This document shows positions 32,576 to 40,422 of a stretch of 49,407 nucleotides of DNA, piece after piece. Within the stretch, counting starts at the first letter, position 1. Every line of letters begins with the position of its first letter. The translations under genes were made by a program, and so were the position numbers. Under the pieces are notes generated by a model. It searched no databases. It saw only the letters and a program-made list of their open reading frames with translations, and was not told the origin of the DNA. The DNA comes from DASSUW01 sp036257565 (GTDB lineage Bacteria; Actinomycetota; Thermoleophilia; Solirubrobacterales; Solirubrobacteraceae): contig DATAFH010000037.1 of the NCBI GenBank assembly GCA_036257565.1, forward strand, positions 1 to 49,407. Direction: 5' to 3'.

Positions 32576-33322
32576 CTACTCCGGCGTGACGTAGGCGCCT
32601 GAGAGGCCCCCGTCGACCAGGAAGGTCGTCGCGTTGACGTAGCTCGACTCGTCCGAGGCGAGGAAGAGTGCGGCGTCGGCGATCTCGCGGGCCTCGGCGA
32701 AGCGGCCCATCGGCAGGTGGACGAGGCGGCGTGCCGCCTTCTCCGGGTCCTTGGCGAACAGCTCCTGGAGCAGCGGCGTGTTCACGGGCCCCGGGCAGAG
32801 CGCGTTCACGCGCACTCCGCGGCGGGCGAACTCGACGCCCATCTCGCGCGACATGGCGAGCACCGCGCCCTTGGAGGCTGTGTAGGAGATCTGCGACGTC
32901 GCCGCGCCCATGACCGCCACGAACGACGCGGTGTTGATGACCGACCCGCCACCGGCCTCGAGCAGGTGCGGGATGCCGTGCTTGCAGCACAGGAATACCG
33001 ACTTCGTATTGACGTCCTGTACGCGCTGCCAGGCCTCGACCGAGGTGTCGAGCACGGACGCGTCGTCGTTCGGCGAGATGCCGGCGTTGTTGAACAGCAC
33101 GTCGAGCCGTCCGCACTCGGCGCGCGCGCGGGCGTACATCTCGCGCACCGCGTCCTCGTCCGCGACGTCGGCGGCAAGGGCGACGTCGACGCCGTCGATG
33201 TCGTCGTGCAGGTCCACACCGACGACCCTCGCCCCCTCCTCGCGGAACCGCGCCGCGGTCACGGCACCGATGCCGCCAGCGGCACCGGTGATCACGCACA
33301 CCTTGCCCTCGAGCCGACTCAT
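32576..33322 (-). CDS. Short-chain dehydrogenase/reductase, last gene of the gamma-glutamyl operon
   Basis: The 248-residue classical SDR has the NAD(P) motif VITGAAGGIGAVTA, the NNAG strand (VLFNNAGISPND), and catalytic Ser/Tyr/Lys with ISYTASKGAVLAM. An acidic residue after the second strand (VVGVDLHDD) favours NAD+. Its ATG overlaps the aldehyde dehydrogenase stop (ATGA). In this operon it is well placed to oxidise a primary alcohol such as gamma-glutamylethanolamide to the aldehyde; a general 3-oxoacyl reductase role is the alternative. Confidence 0.9.
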   Translation of the reverse strand: MSRLEGKVCVITGAAGGIGAVTAARFREEGARVVGVDLHDDIDGVDVALAADVADEDAVREMYARARAECGRLDVLFNNAGISPNDDASVLDTSVEAWQRVQDVNTKSVFLCCKHGIPHLLEAGGGSVINTASFVAVMGAATSQISYTASKGAVLAMSREMGVEFARRGVRVNALCPGPVNTPLLQELFAKDPEKAARRLVHLPMGRFAEAREIADAALFLASDESSYVNATTFLVDGGLSGAYVTPE

Positions 33323-34674
33323 GTCGCGTAGAACACCGACTTGACCTCCGTGTAGTGATCGAGCGCGTGCGGCCCCAGCTCGCGCCCGTAGCCCGACTGC
33401 TTGAACCCGCCGAACGGCGTCGACACCCGCACCGAGGTGTTGGCGTTGATCGACAGCACGCCGGTCTCCACCGCCCGCGCCACCCGTAGCGCCTTCGCGC
33501 CGTCGCGGGTCCAGATCGAGCCCGAGAGCCCGTAGATGGTTTCGTTGGCGAGCCCCACCGCCTCCGCCTCGTCGCGGAACGGGATGACGACCGCCACCGG
33601 GCCGAAGATCTCCTCGCGCACGGCGCGGTCGTCGCGATCGACCGGGCACAGCACGGTCGGCGGGAACCAGAACCCGGGGCCGTCGGGCGCCGAGCCCTGG
33701 ATCGCCACCGGCGCATCGTCGGGCACGAACCCGGAGACCGTCTCGCGCTGATCGGCCGAGATGAGCGGCCCCATCTCCGTCGACTCGTCGAGCGGATCCC
33801 CGACCCGCACGGCCTCGACCGCCTCCTCCAGCGCATCCATGAACGCGTCGAGGGCCGACCGCTCGACGAGGATCCGCGAGCGGGCGCAGCAGTCCTGCCC
33901 CGCGTTGCCGAACACCGCGGCGGGCGCGGCCGCCGCGGCGGCCTGCAGGTCCGCGTCGGCGAACACGAGATTGGCCGACTTGCCGCCCAATTCGAGCGTC
34001 ACCCGCTTGATCGTCGCGGCCGCCGAGGCGGCGATCCGCGCGCCGACCGCCGTCGACCCGGTGAACGCCACCTTGGCCACGTCGGGGTGCTCGACGAGCC
34101 GCGCGCCCGCGGTGGAGCCCGGCCCGGCGACGACGTTGACGACGCCCTCCGGCAGCCCGGCGTCGAGCGCGATCCGCTCGAACTGAAGCGCGGTCAGCGG
34201 TGTGAGCTCCGCTGGCTTGAGCACGACCGTGTTGCCGGCCGCCAGCGCAGGGGCCAGCTTCCAGGACGCGATCGTCAGCGGGAAGTTCCACGGCGTGATG
34301 AGTGCCACCACGCCGAGCGGCTCCCGGAAGGTCATCGCCACTCCGCCGGCGACCGGGATCGTGTCGCCGAGGTTGCGCTCCGGCGCCGCCGCGTAGTAGC
34401 GGAACGTGTCAACCACCATGCCGATCTCGCCCCGGGCGTCGCCGATCGGCTTGCCGGCGTTGCGGGCCTCGAGCACCGCGAGGTCGTCCGCGCGCGCGGC
34501 CAGCGCGTCGGCCAGCCGGTGCAGCAGCCGCGAGCGGTCGGCCGGCACGACGGCGCGCCACGCCGGGTAGGCGGCCCGTGCCCGCGCCACCGCGGCGTCC
34601 GCTTCGTCGACCCCCGCGCGCGGGATCTCGGCGAGGACCTGCTCGGTGGCCGGCTCGAGGACGGTGAGCGTCAC
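33319..34674 (-). CDS. Aldehyde dehydrogenase (PuuC/betaine-aldehyde type)
   Basis: The 451-residue NAD(P)-dependent enzyme oxidises an aldehyde to the acid. It shows TPWNFPLTIASWKLAPALAA, the catalytic Glu in TLELGGKSANLVF, the nucleophile Cys in NAGQDCCARSRI (about residue 257), and EEIFGPVAVVIPF. The GTG start overlaps the preceding stop (GTGA at 34671-34674). Within the operon it should act on a gamma-glutamylated aldehyde, the PuuC step of putrescine use or the matching step of ethanolamine use. Confidence 0.93.
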   Translation of the reverse strand: MTLTVLEPATEQVLAEIPRAGVDEADAAVARARAAYPAWRAVVPADRSRLLHRLADALAARADDLAVLEARNAGKPIGDARGEIGMVVDTFRYYAAAPERNLGDTIPVAGGVAMTFREPLGVVALITPWNFPLTIASWKLAPALAAGNTVVLKPAELTPLTALQFERIALDAGLPEGVVNVVAGPGSTAGARLVEHPDVAKVAFTGSTAVGARIAASAAATIKRVTLELGGKSANLVFADADLQAAAAAAPAAVFGNAGQDCCARSRILVERSALDAFMDALEEAVEAVRVGDPLDESTEMGPLISADQRETVSGFVPDDAPVAIQGSAPDGPGFWFPPTVLCPVDRDDRAVREEIFGPVAVVIPFRDEAEAVGLANETIYGLSGSIWTRDGAKALRVARAVETGVLSINANTSVRVSTPFGGFKQSGYGRELGPHALDHYTEVKSVFYAT

Positions 34675-35393
34675 TGAGCCCTCACCGCGCGCGCCTCGGC
34701 CACGAGCGCGCCGATCAGCTGCGAGGCGGGGTCGGCCTCGGGGTGCCACTGGACGCCGAGCGCGAAGCGGCAGGAGGAGTCCTCGATCGTCTCCGGCAGG
34801 TCGTCGACGGTCGCCCAGCCCGTCACCTCGAAGCCCGACCCGATCTGCGCGACGCCCTGGTGGTGATGCGATTTGGTGGCGTGGACGGTCTCGCCGGCCG
34901 CCCGCTGTGCGAGCGACCCTTCGGCGAGGCGCACGTCGTGGTCGGCGTCGGCGAACGACCCGAGCGAGCGGCGGTGGTCGTGGTGGCCGACGTCGTCGGG
35001 CAGGTGCTGGATCAGCGTCCCGCCGCGCGCCACGTTCATCACCTGCATGCCGCGGCAGATGCCGAGCAGCGGCAGGTCGCGCTCCATCGCCCCGCGGGCG
35101 AGCGCGATCTCGAACCTGTCGCGCTCGGGCACCGTGCCGTGCGTCTCCGGGTGGGGCTCCTCGCCGTAGGCGCCCGGATCCACGTCGGCGCCGCCCGCGA
35201 GGATCAGCGCGTCGACGAGGTCCAGCCACGGCGACGGGTCCTCCTCGGCGCGCGGGTCGGGCGGCAGCATCACGGCCAGGCCGCCGGCGCGCCGGACGGC
35301 GTCCGCGTACGAGCGAGAGAGGAGCATCGCCTCCTGGTCCCACACGCTCCACTGCGCCCGCTCGAGCGCGGTGCAGAGTCCGACCACCGGCAT
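34671..35393 (-). CDS. Gamma-glutamyl-gamma-aminobutyrate hydrolase-like amidotransferase (PuuD type)
   Basis: This 240-residue class I glutamine amidotransferase-fold hydrolase has the nucleophile Cys in LLGICRGMQVMN (about residue 119) and the His-Glu pair in LGVQWHPEADP, with ALILAGGADVDPGAYGEEPH and RGGTLIQHLPDD. The family cuts gamma-glutamyl amides and returns glutamate. The ATG at 35393 overlaps the ligase stop (TGATG); a GTG at 35396 is possible. A degraded relative lies at 27773-28264. Confidence 0.92.
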   Translation of the reverse strand: MPVVGLCTALERAQWSVWDQEAMLLSRSYADAVRRAGGLAVMLPPDPRAEEDPSPWLDLVDALILAGGADVDPGAYGEEPHPETHGTVPERDRFEIALARGAMERDLPLLGICRGMQVMNVARGGTLIQHLPDDVGHHDHRRSLGSFADADHDVRLAEGSLAQRAAGETVHATKSHHHQGVAQIGSGFEVTGWATVDDLPETIEDSSCRFALGVQWHPEADPASQLIGALVAEARAVRAQ

Positions 35394-36721
35394 CACAAGC
35401 GCTCGAACCCCCGGTTGCGCTCCCAGTCGGTCACCGCCGCCTCGAACGCCTTCAGCTCGACGTCGGCGTTGTTGACGTAGTGCGCGACGACCTCCTCGCC
35501 GAACGCGTCCCGTGCCACTTCGGACCCCGCGAACAGGTCGCGCGCGTGCCGCAGCGTCGACGGAACGTGCGGCTTATCGGCCGTGTACGCGTTGCCCTCC
35601 AGCGCCGGCTCGAGCTCGAGCCCCTGGTCGACCCCGTGCAGCCCCGCGGCGATCATCGAGGCCAGCGCGAGGTAGGGGTTGACGTCGCCGCCCGGTGCCC
35701 GGTTCTCGAGCCGCAGCGACGGCCCGTGCCCGATCACACGCAGGGAGCACGTGCGGTTGTCGCGGCCCCAGGCGACCGCGGTGGGGGCGAACGAGCCCTC
35801 CACGTAGCGCTTGTAGGAGTTGACGTTCGGCGCCATGAACAGCGTCAGCTCCCGCAGGCACGCGAGCTGTCCGGCCAGGAAGCTGTCGAAGACGGCGGAG
35901 TCGTCGGCGAACACCGGCCGGTCGTCGCCGTCGCGCAGCGACAGGTGGATGTGGCACGAGTTGCCCTCGCGCTCGTCGTACTTGGCCATGAAGGAGATCG
36001 ACATGCCCTCCTGCGATGCGATCTCCTTCGCGGCGTTCTTGTAGAGCACGTGGACGTCGGCTGCGGTCAGCGCGTCGGCGTACGTGAAGTTCACCTCGTG
36101 CTGGCCGAAGTTGCACTCGCCCTTCGAATTCTCCACGGGCAGCTCCGAGGCCGCCATCTCCCGCCGGATCCGCCCTAGCAGCGGCTCGAGCCGGCTCATG
36201 CCCAGCACGGAGTAATCCACGTTGTAGAGATTTCCGGGCTCGAGGTCCCGGTACCCCTTGTGGAACGCCTGCTCGTACGTGTCGCGGAAGATCAAGAACT
36301 CGAGCTCGGTGGCGGCCAGGGCGCCCCAGCCGCGGTCGGCGAGCCGGTCGAGCTGGGCGCGCAGGATCTGCCGCGGCGAGGCGACGACCGGCGAGCCGTC
36401 CGCCCACTGCAGGTCGGCCAGGCACATCGCGTGGCCCGGGAACCAGCTGATCGGCCGCAGGGTGCCGAAGTCGGGCTTCATCTCGAAGTCCCCGTAGCCG
36501 GTGTCCCAGGACGACATCGCGTAGCCGTCGACCGTGTTCATCTCCACGTCGACGGCCAGCAGGTAGTTGCAGGCCTCCGCGCCGTGCTCGATCACGTCCT
36601 CCACGAAGTGGGTGCCGACGAGACGCTTGCCCTGCAGGCGGCCCTGCATGTCGGCGAAGCCGAGCAGCACGGTGTCCACCGTGCCGTCGGTGACGGCCTT
36701 CCTGAGGTCGGCAAGCTCCAT
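35393..36721 (-). CDS. Glutamine synthetase-like gamma-glutamyl-amine ligase (PuuA/GlnA3/GlnA4 type)
   Basis: The 442-residue protein has the glutamine synthetase fold (ATELEFLIF metal block, FGQHEVNFTYADAL, GNSCHIHLSL, VNSYKRYVEGSFAPTAVAWG, RVIGHGPSLRLENR) but differs from true GlnA in length and in the substrate blocks (GNLYNVDYSVLG, NSKGECNFGQHE). Such enzymes attach glutamate to amines: putrescine and polyamines (PuuA, GlnA3) or ethanolamine (GlnA4). The ATG overlaps the permease stop (TGATG). Together with the ethanolamine-permease-like neighbour and the SDR, ethanolamine is the favoured substrate, but this is inference. Confidence 0.9.
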   Translation of the reverse strand: MELADLRKAVTDGTVDTVLLGFADMQGRLQGKRLVGTHFVEDVIEHGAEACNYLLAVDVEMNTVDGYAMSSWDTGYGDFEMKPDFGTLRPISWFPGHAMCLADLQWADGSPVVASPRQILRAQLDRLADRGWGALAATELEFLIFRDTYEQAFHKGYRDLEPGNLYNVDYSVLGMSRLEPLLGRIRREMAASELPVENSKGECNFGQHEVNFTYADALTAADVHVLYKNAAKEIASQEGMSISFMAKYDEREGNSCHIHLSLRDGDDRPVFADDSAVFDSFLAGQLACLRELTLFMAPNVNSYKRYVEGSFAPTAVAWGRDNRTCSLRVIGHGPSLRLENRAPGGDVNPYLALASMIAAGLHGVDQGLELEPALEGNAYTADKPHVPSTLRHARDLFAGSEVARDAFGEEVVAHYVNNADVELKAFEAAVTDWERNRGFERL

Positions 36722-38181
36722 CAGCCGGCCAGCTCGGACTCGGCCCGCTGGATGGCGTCGAACTCCTCCTCCGGCGCCGAGCCGACGAGGTGGTGCCGGG
36801 AGTAGACGGCGAAGTAGAGCGCGGCTGCCGCGTAGACGCCGAGCGTGATGAAGGCCGCCGTCTCGTCGACCAGGAACGTGGCCACGACGGCGAGCACGGC
36901 GAGCACGAGTGCGAGACCCGAGGTCTTCGTCCCGCCCGGCGTGCGGTAGGGCCGCTCGAGATGCGGCTCGCGGGAGCGCAGCACGATGTGCGAGAGCATC
37001 ATCAGCACGTACGAGACCGCGGCTCCGAACACGGCGATGTTGAGGATCCGGGCGCCCTGGTCCTCCCAGAAGGCCGCGAGCAGGAATCCGACGACGGCCG
37101 GCAGGATGAGCGCGATCCACGGCACCTTGCGGGTGTTCGTCACCGACAGCGCACGCGGGAAGTAACCCGCGCGCGAGAGTGCGAACAGCTGGCGCGAGTA
37201 GGCGAAGATGATCGAGAAGAAGCTGGCGATCAGGCCGAAGAGGCCGACCCAGTTCACGAAGTCGCTGACCGCGGACCCGTCGCCCTTGGCGGCGTCGAGG
37301 GCCTCGGGCAATGGGTTGCCGGACTCCGCGATCGTGCCCGACCCTGCTCCGCCGGGGGCGAAGGTCAGCATCAGCGCGGCGAACACGAGCAGGATCATCA
37401 TGCCGGCGATCAGGCCGCGCGGCATGTCGCGCTTCGGGTCGCGCGTCTCCTCGGCGGCGAGCGGCACGCCCTCGATGGCGAGGAAGAACCAGATCGCGTA
37501 CGGGAATGCCGCCCAGACGCCTTCCCAGCCGAACGGCAGGAAGTCGCTCGCACCGGCGGCGTCGCCGGCCGGGATGTCGGTCAGGTTCGAGCTCGAGAAC
37601 TCGGGGATCATCGCGACGACGAAGACGACGAGGGCGACGACCGCGATCGCGGTGATCGCGAACGTGACCTTGAGCGCCTCGCCGACGCCGATCAGGTGGA
37701 TGCCGACGAAGATCGCGTAGAAGACGAGGTAGACCGGCCACCCGGCCGTGATGCCGAAGATGTCGAGCGATTCGACGTAGGCCCCGATGAAGGTGACGAT
37801 CGCGGCCGGGGCGAGCGCGTACTCGATCAGGATCGCTGTGCCGGTCAAGAAGCCGCCCCATGGCCCGAGCGCGCGGCGTCCGAAGCCATAGCCGCCACCC
37901 GCCGTGGAGATGGTCGACGAGAGCTCCGCGAGCGCGAAGACCATGCACGTGTACATCGTCGCCATCAGGACGGTGGCGATCAGCAGGCCGCCCCAGCCGC
38001 CCTCGGCGAGCCCGAAGTTCCAGCCCGCGAAGTCGCCCGAGATGACGTAGGCGACGCCGAGGCCGGCGAGCAGGACCCAACCGGCCGCGCCGCGCTTCAG
38101 CTGGCGCCGCTCCAGGTAGTCGGAACCTACCTGGTCGTAGTCCACGCTCCTTCCCTGATGCGTGGGCGTCTGCTCAGCCAT
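36721..38181 (-). CDS. APC-family permease resembling ethanolamine permeases
   Basis: The 486-residue protein has about 12 membrane helices and starts with YLERRQLKRGAAGWVLLAGL, VAYVISGDFAGWNFGLAEGG and LGPWGGFLTGTAILIEYALA, a pattern I associate with the ethanolamine permease subgroup (TIGR00908) of the amino acid-polyamine-organocation superfamily. It is the first gene of a five-gene operon. AGAGGGGG lies just before the ATG. The substrate follows from family likeness and operon logic, not from a test. Confidence 0.88.
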   Translation of the reverse strand: MAEQTPTHQGRSVDYDQVGSDYLERRQLKRGAAGWVLLAGLGVAYVISGDFAGWNFGLAEGGWGGLLIATVLMATMYTCMVFALAELSSTISTAGGGYGFGRRALGPWGGFLTGTAILIEYALAPAAIVTFIGAYVESLDIFGITAGWPVYLVFYAIFVGIHLIGVGEALKVTFAITAIAVVALVVFVVAMIPEFSSSNLTDIPAGDAAGASDFLPFGWEGVWAAFPYAIWFFLAIEGVPLAAEETRDPKRDMPRGLIAGMMILLVFAALMLTFAPGGAGSGTIAESGNPLPEALDAAKGDGSAVSDFVNWVGLFGLIASFFSIIFAYSRQLFALSRAGYFPRALSVTNTRKVPWIALILPAVVGFLLAAFWEDQGARILNIAVFGAAVSYVLMMLSHIVLRSREPHLERPYRTPGGTKTSGLALVLAVLAVVATFLVDETAAFITLGVYAAAALYFAVYSRHHLVGSAPEEEFDAIQRAESELAG

Positions 38182-38193
38182 CCTGCCCCCTCT

Positions 38194-38220
38194 CCAAAGG
38201 TATGACGAACCGGCCTTTGG
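38194..38220. promoter_or_regulatory. Inverted repeat CCAAAGG-N13-CCTTTGG before the permease gene
   Basis: The repeat lies 13-39 bp upstream of the permease ATG, next to its ribosome-binding site. It may be an operator, for example for the GntR/FadR protein 340 bp away, or an RNA hairpin affecting translation. Confidence 0.45.
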
Positions 38221-38235
38221 GGGCGCAGGCTAGGG

Positions 38236-38535
38236 CTACCGGCCGCCCGATGTCAAGCGCTGAACGTAGTCCTGAAAATCGCGCTCGAACTCCGGCCACC
38301 ACGGCGGCGGCTCCTCCGGCGGCTCGTCGCCGCGGCGGCGGCTATCGCCGCCTGGCGGCCGCGGCTTGAGGAGCGGCGCCGCGACCTGGGAGAGCACCAT
38401 CGAGAGGAGCGCGCAGAGCCCGAAGAAGAGCGCCGAGCCGGGGACGTTCTCGACGGTGCTGGCGAACACGCCCAGCGCCGCGTAGCCGCCGGCCACCCCG
38501 GCGCCCCAGGCGCGCATGCGTTGGGGAGCGGACAT
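38236..38535 (-). CDS. Small two-helix membrane protein
   Basis: The 99-residue protein has two hydrophobic helices (AGVAGGYAALGVFASTV, about 12-28, and ALFFGLCALLSMVLSQVAAPLL, about 35-56) and a charged proline-rich tail (GDEPPEEPPPWWPEFERDF). No family is recognised. It sits between the GntR regulator and the permease operon on the same strand, so it could be transcribed with either. Confidence 0.6.
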   Translation of the reverse strand: MSAPQRMRAWGAGVAGGYAALGVFASTVENVPGSALFFGLCALLSMVLSQVAAPLLKPRPPGGDSRRRGDEPPEEPPPWWPEFERDFQDYVQRLTSGGR

Positions 38536-38561
38536 GCCTCTGATACTAAGCCGCCGCTGCG

Positions 38562-39281
38562 TCAGCGGAGAAGCCCGGCGAGCACGCGCTCGGTGCCCTC
38601 CAGGTGCTCACGCACGAGCCGCGCGGCCGCCCACGCATCTTGCCGTTCGAGCAGGTCGACGAGCTGGGCGTGTTGGGCGTTGGACTGGGCGAGCACAGGC
38701 GCGGGGTGGGCGATGTGCGCGATCAGCTCGCCCATCTGGCCCTGCACCTCGGTCATGGCCGCCATCAGACGGGTCGAGCCGGCCGCCTCGGCGATCCCGA
38801 GGTGGAAGAAGACGTCCGCCCGCCGGTAGACCGCGAAGTCGCCGACCTCGTGCATCGCCTCGACGTGCTCGCGCAGCCGGCCGAGCGCGGCGGGGCCGAC
38901 CCCGCGCTCCGCGGCCAGGACGACGGCGCCGACCTCCACGGCCACGCGGTAGTCGAGCACCTCGCGCCAGTGGCCGCCCGCCAGCTCGACCTGGCTCGTT
39001 CCCACGAGCGGCGGCGCGGCCGCCACGAACGTGCCGCCCCCGCGGCCGCGCTGGGCGATCAGGTGGCCGCTCTCGGTCAGCGCCGTGAGCGCTTGGCGGA
39101 GTGTGGAGCGCGCAATGCCGAGCTGGTCGGCGAGCTCACGCTCCGGCGGCAGGCGCGCGCCCGGCCCCAGCAGGCCGAGCCGGATCGCCGTGCCGAGCCG
39201 CTCGACGGTCTCCTCGAACGTGGTCGCCGTCTGGACCGGCTCGAAGACCGCCGCCACCGCCGGGGAAGGAGGTGCTTGCAT
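38562..39281 (-). CDS. GntR/FadR-family regulator (FCD domain)
   Basis: The 239-residue protein has a GntR winged helix (GARLPPERELADQLGIARST, then LRQALTALTESGHLIAQRGRGGGTFV) and a helical FCD ligand domain with metal-type His residues (FHLGIAEAAGST, then HAQLVDLLERQD and REHLEG). FCD regulators sense small carboxylates or amines and repress nearby catabolic genes. It lies upstream of, and in the same direction as, the gamma-glutamyl operon, so it is the likely regulator of that operon. Confidence 0.9.
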   Translation of the reverse strand: MQAPPSPAVAAVFEPVQTATTFEETVERLGTAIRLGLLGPGARLPPERELADQLGIARSTLRQALTALTESGHLIAQRGRGGGTFVAAAPPLVGTSQVELAGGHWREVLDYRVAVEVGAVVLAAERGVGPAALGRLREHVEAMHEVGDFAVYRRADVFFHLGIAEAAGSTRLMAAMTEVQGQMGELIAHIAHPAPVLAQSNAQHAQLVDLLERQDAWAAARLVREHLEGTERVLAGLLR

Positions 39282-39325
39282 CGCGGCTCGGACGCTACCG
39301 CATGGACTTAGTAACGTAATGTCAC

Positions 39326-39700
39326 ATGTCGACAGCGGAGACCAAGGCCCTCATCGAAGAGGGCATCGCCCGGTTCCAGCGCGAGGTCCCCGCCCTTCAG
39401 AGGCTCAAGCTGGTGATGGAGCTCGAGCTCCGCGGCCGCGGCGACATCCAGCTCTTCCGCGTCGAGGTCCCGGGCCCGCGCGTGACCAAGGACATCGCGT
39501 CGGACGCCAAGGTCCGCCTCTCCGTGCCGCGCTCGCACTTCAACGAGCTCGCCCGCGAAGGCACGATCCGTCACTGGCGCGAGGCATTCGAGTCCGGCAC
39601 CGTGCGCGCCACCGGTCCGACCGAGATCCTGCGCCTCATCGCCAGCGTCGTCGAGAAGCAGGAGGAGCGCACGCGGAGCCGAAAGCTCCGCGCACGCTGA
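39326..39700 (+). CDS. SCP2-like small protein
   Basis: The 124-residue protein (QRLKLVMELELRGRGDIQLF, VPGPRVTKDIASDAKVRLSV, then a helix FNELAREGTIRHWREAFESG) has the strand-and-helix order of a sterol-carrier-like domain, suggesting lipid or acyl-CoA binding in the cytoplasm. The likeness is by pattern only. It diverges from the GntR gene; the short AT-rich spacer ACTTAGTAACGTAATGTCAC just before the ATG may hold its promoter. Confidence 0.55.
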   Translation: MSTAETKALIEEGIARFQREVPALQRLKLVMELELRGRGDIQLFRVEVPGPRVTKDIASDAKVRLSVPRSHFNELAREGTIRHWREAFESGTVRATGPTEILRLIASVVEKQEERTRSRKLRAR

Positions 39701-39710
39701 GGCCTGCCGC

Positions 39711-40325
39711 CTAGCGGTACCGCATCGGATCGACGTACACGTCGTCGATCTGCCAGTCGCCGAGCAGCGGCGTGAACTGGAAGGCGATGGGCGTCCGGTC
39801 GCCGGGGAGCAGCGGGAGGAGGCTGGCCGCGACGATCATCGGGGCCGTCGGGCGCCACGAGCCGTCGCCGAGCACGACGCCGACGGGGACCGGGACCTCG
39901 AGGCCGAGGGAGGTCTTCACCCACGCTGACACGGCGAGCGTCGAGAGGAGCCCGCGCTGCTTGCGGGCGAAGAAGCGAACCGTGGGCTCGGCGAGGCCGA
40001 CGCAGACCTGGGCCGAGATCGCGGTGCTCCCGGCCGGGAGGCGAAGCGACTTCGCGTGACCCGCTCCGCCCACCTTCCAGGGCTCGTTGCCGGCGACGAT
40101 CTGCGCGCCACGGCGCAGGTCCCAGCCAGCGGTCTCGAAGTTCCCGCCGCGGACGAGCTTGTAGTCGGCCCGGTCGCCCCAGGGCGCGAAGGGCTTGGTC
40201 AGCGTCTCGTCGCCGCAGTTGGTCGCGGACGTGGTCAGGATGCCCGCGTTGGCGGGGGCCGCGAGCGCCAGTGAGGCGCCTGCCGCAGCAGCTGCGACGA
40301 GCGCGCGGCGGATGAATCCGTTCAT
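39711..40325 (-). CDS. Secreted hypothetical protein
   Basis: The 204-residue protein has a clear signal peptide (MNGFIRRALVAAAAAGASLA, cut near ANAG). The mature part is beta-rich and has GGNFETAGWDL, a carbohydrate-binding-module-like opening, and ends DWQIDDVYVDPMRYR, which is usual for jelly-roll domains of secreted proteins. An extracellular binding role is inferred. The start at 40325 is set by the signal peptide. Confidence 0.7.
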   Translation of the reverse strand: MNGFIRRALVAAAAAGASLALAAPANAGILTTSATNCGDETLTKPFAPWGDRADYKLVRGGNFETAGWDLRRGAQIVAGNEPWKVGGAGHAKSLRLPAGSTAISAQVCVGLAEPTVRFFARKQRGLLSTLAVSAWVKTSLGLEVPVPVGVVLGDGSWRPTAPMIVAASLLPLLPGDRTPIAFQFTPLLGDWQIDDVYVDPMRYR

Positions 40326-40422
40326 CTCTCCATGCCTTCCGATTGGCTTGCTGCGCCTAAAGTCGACGGAGCGCGCCGCCGACAACATCCGACAGACGTT
40401 GACCTCGCGTCCGTCTCAACGG

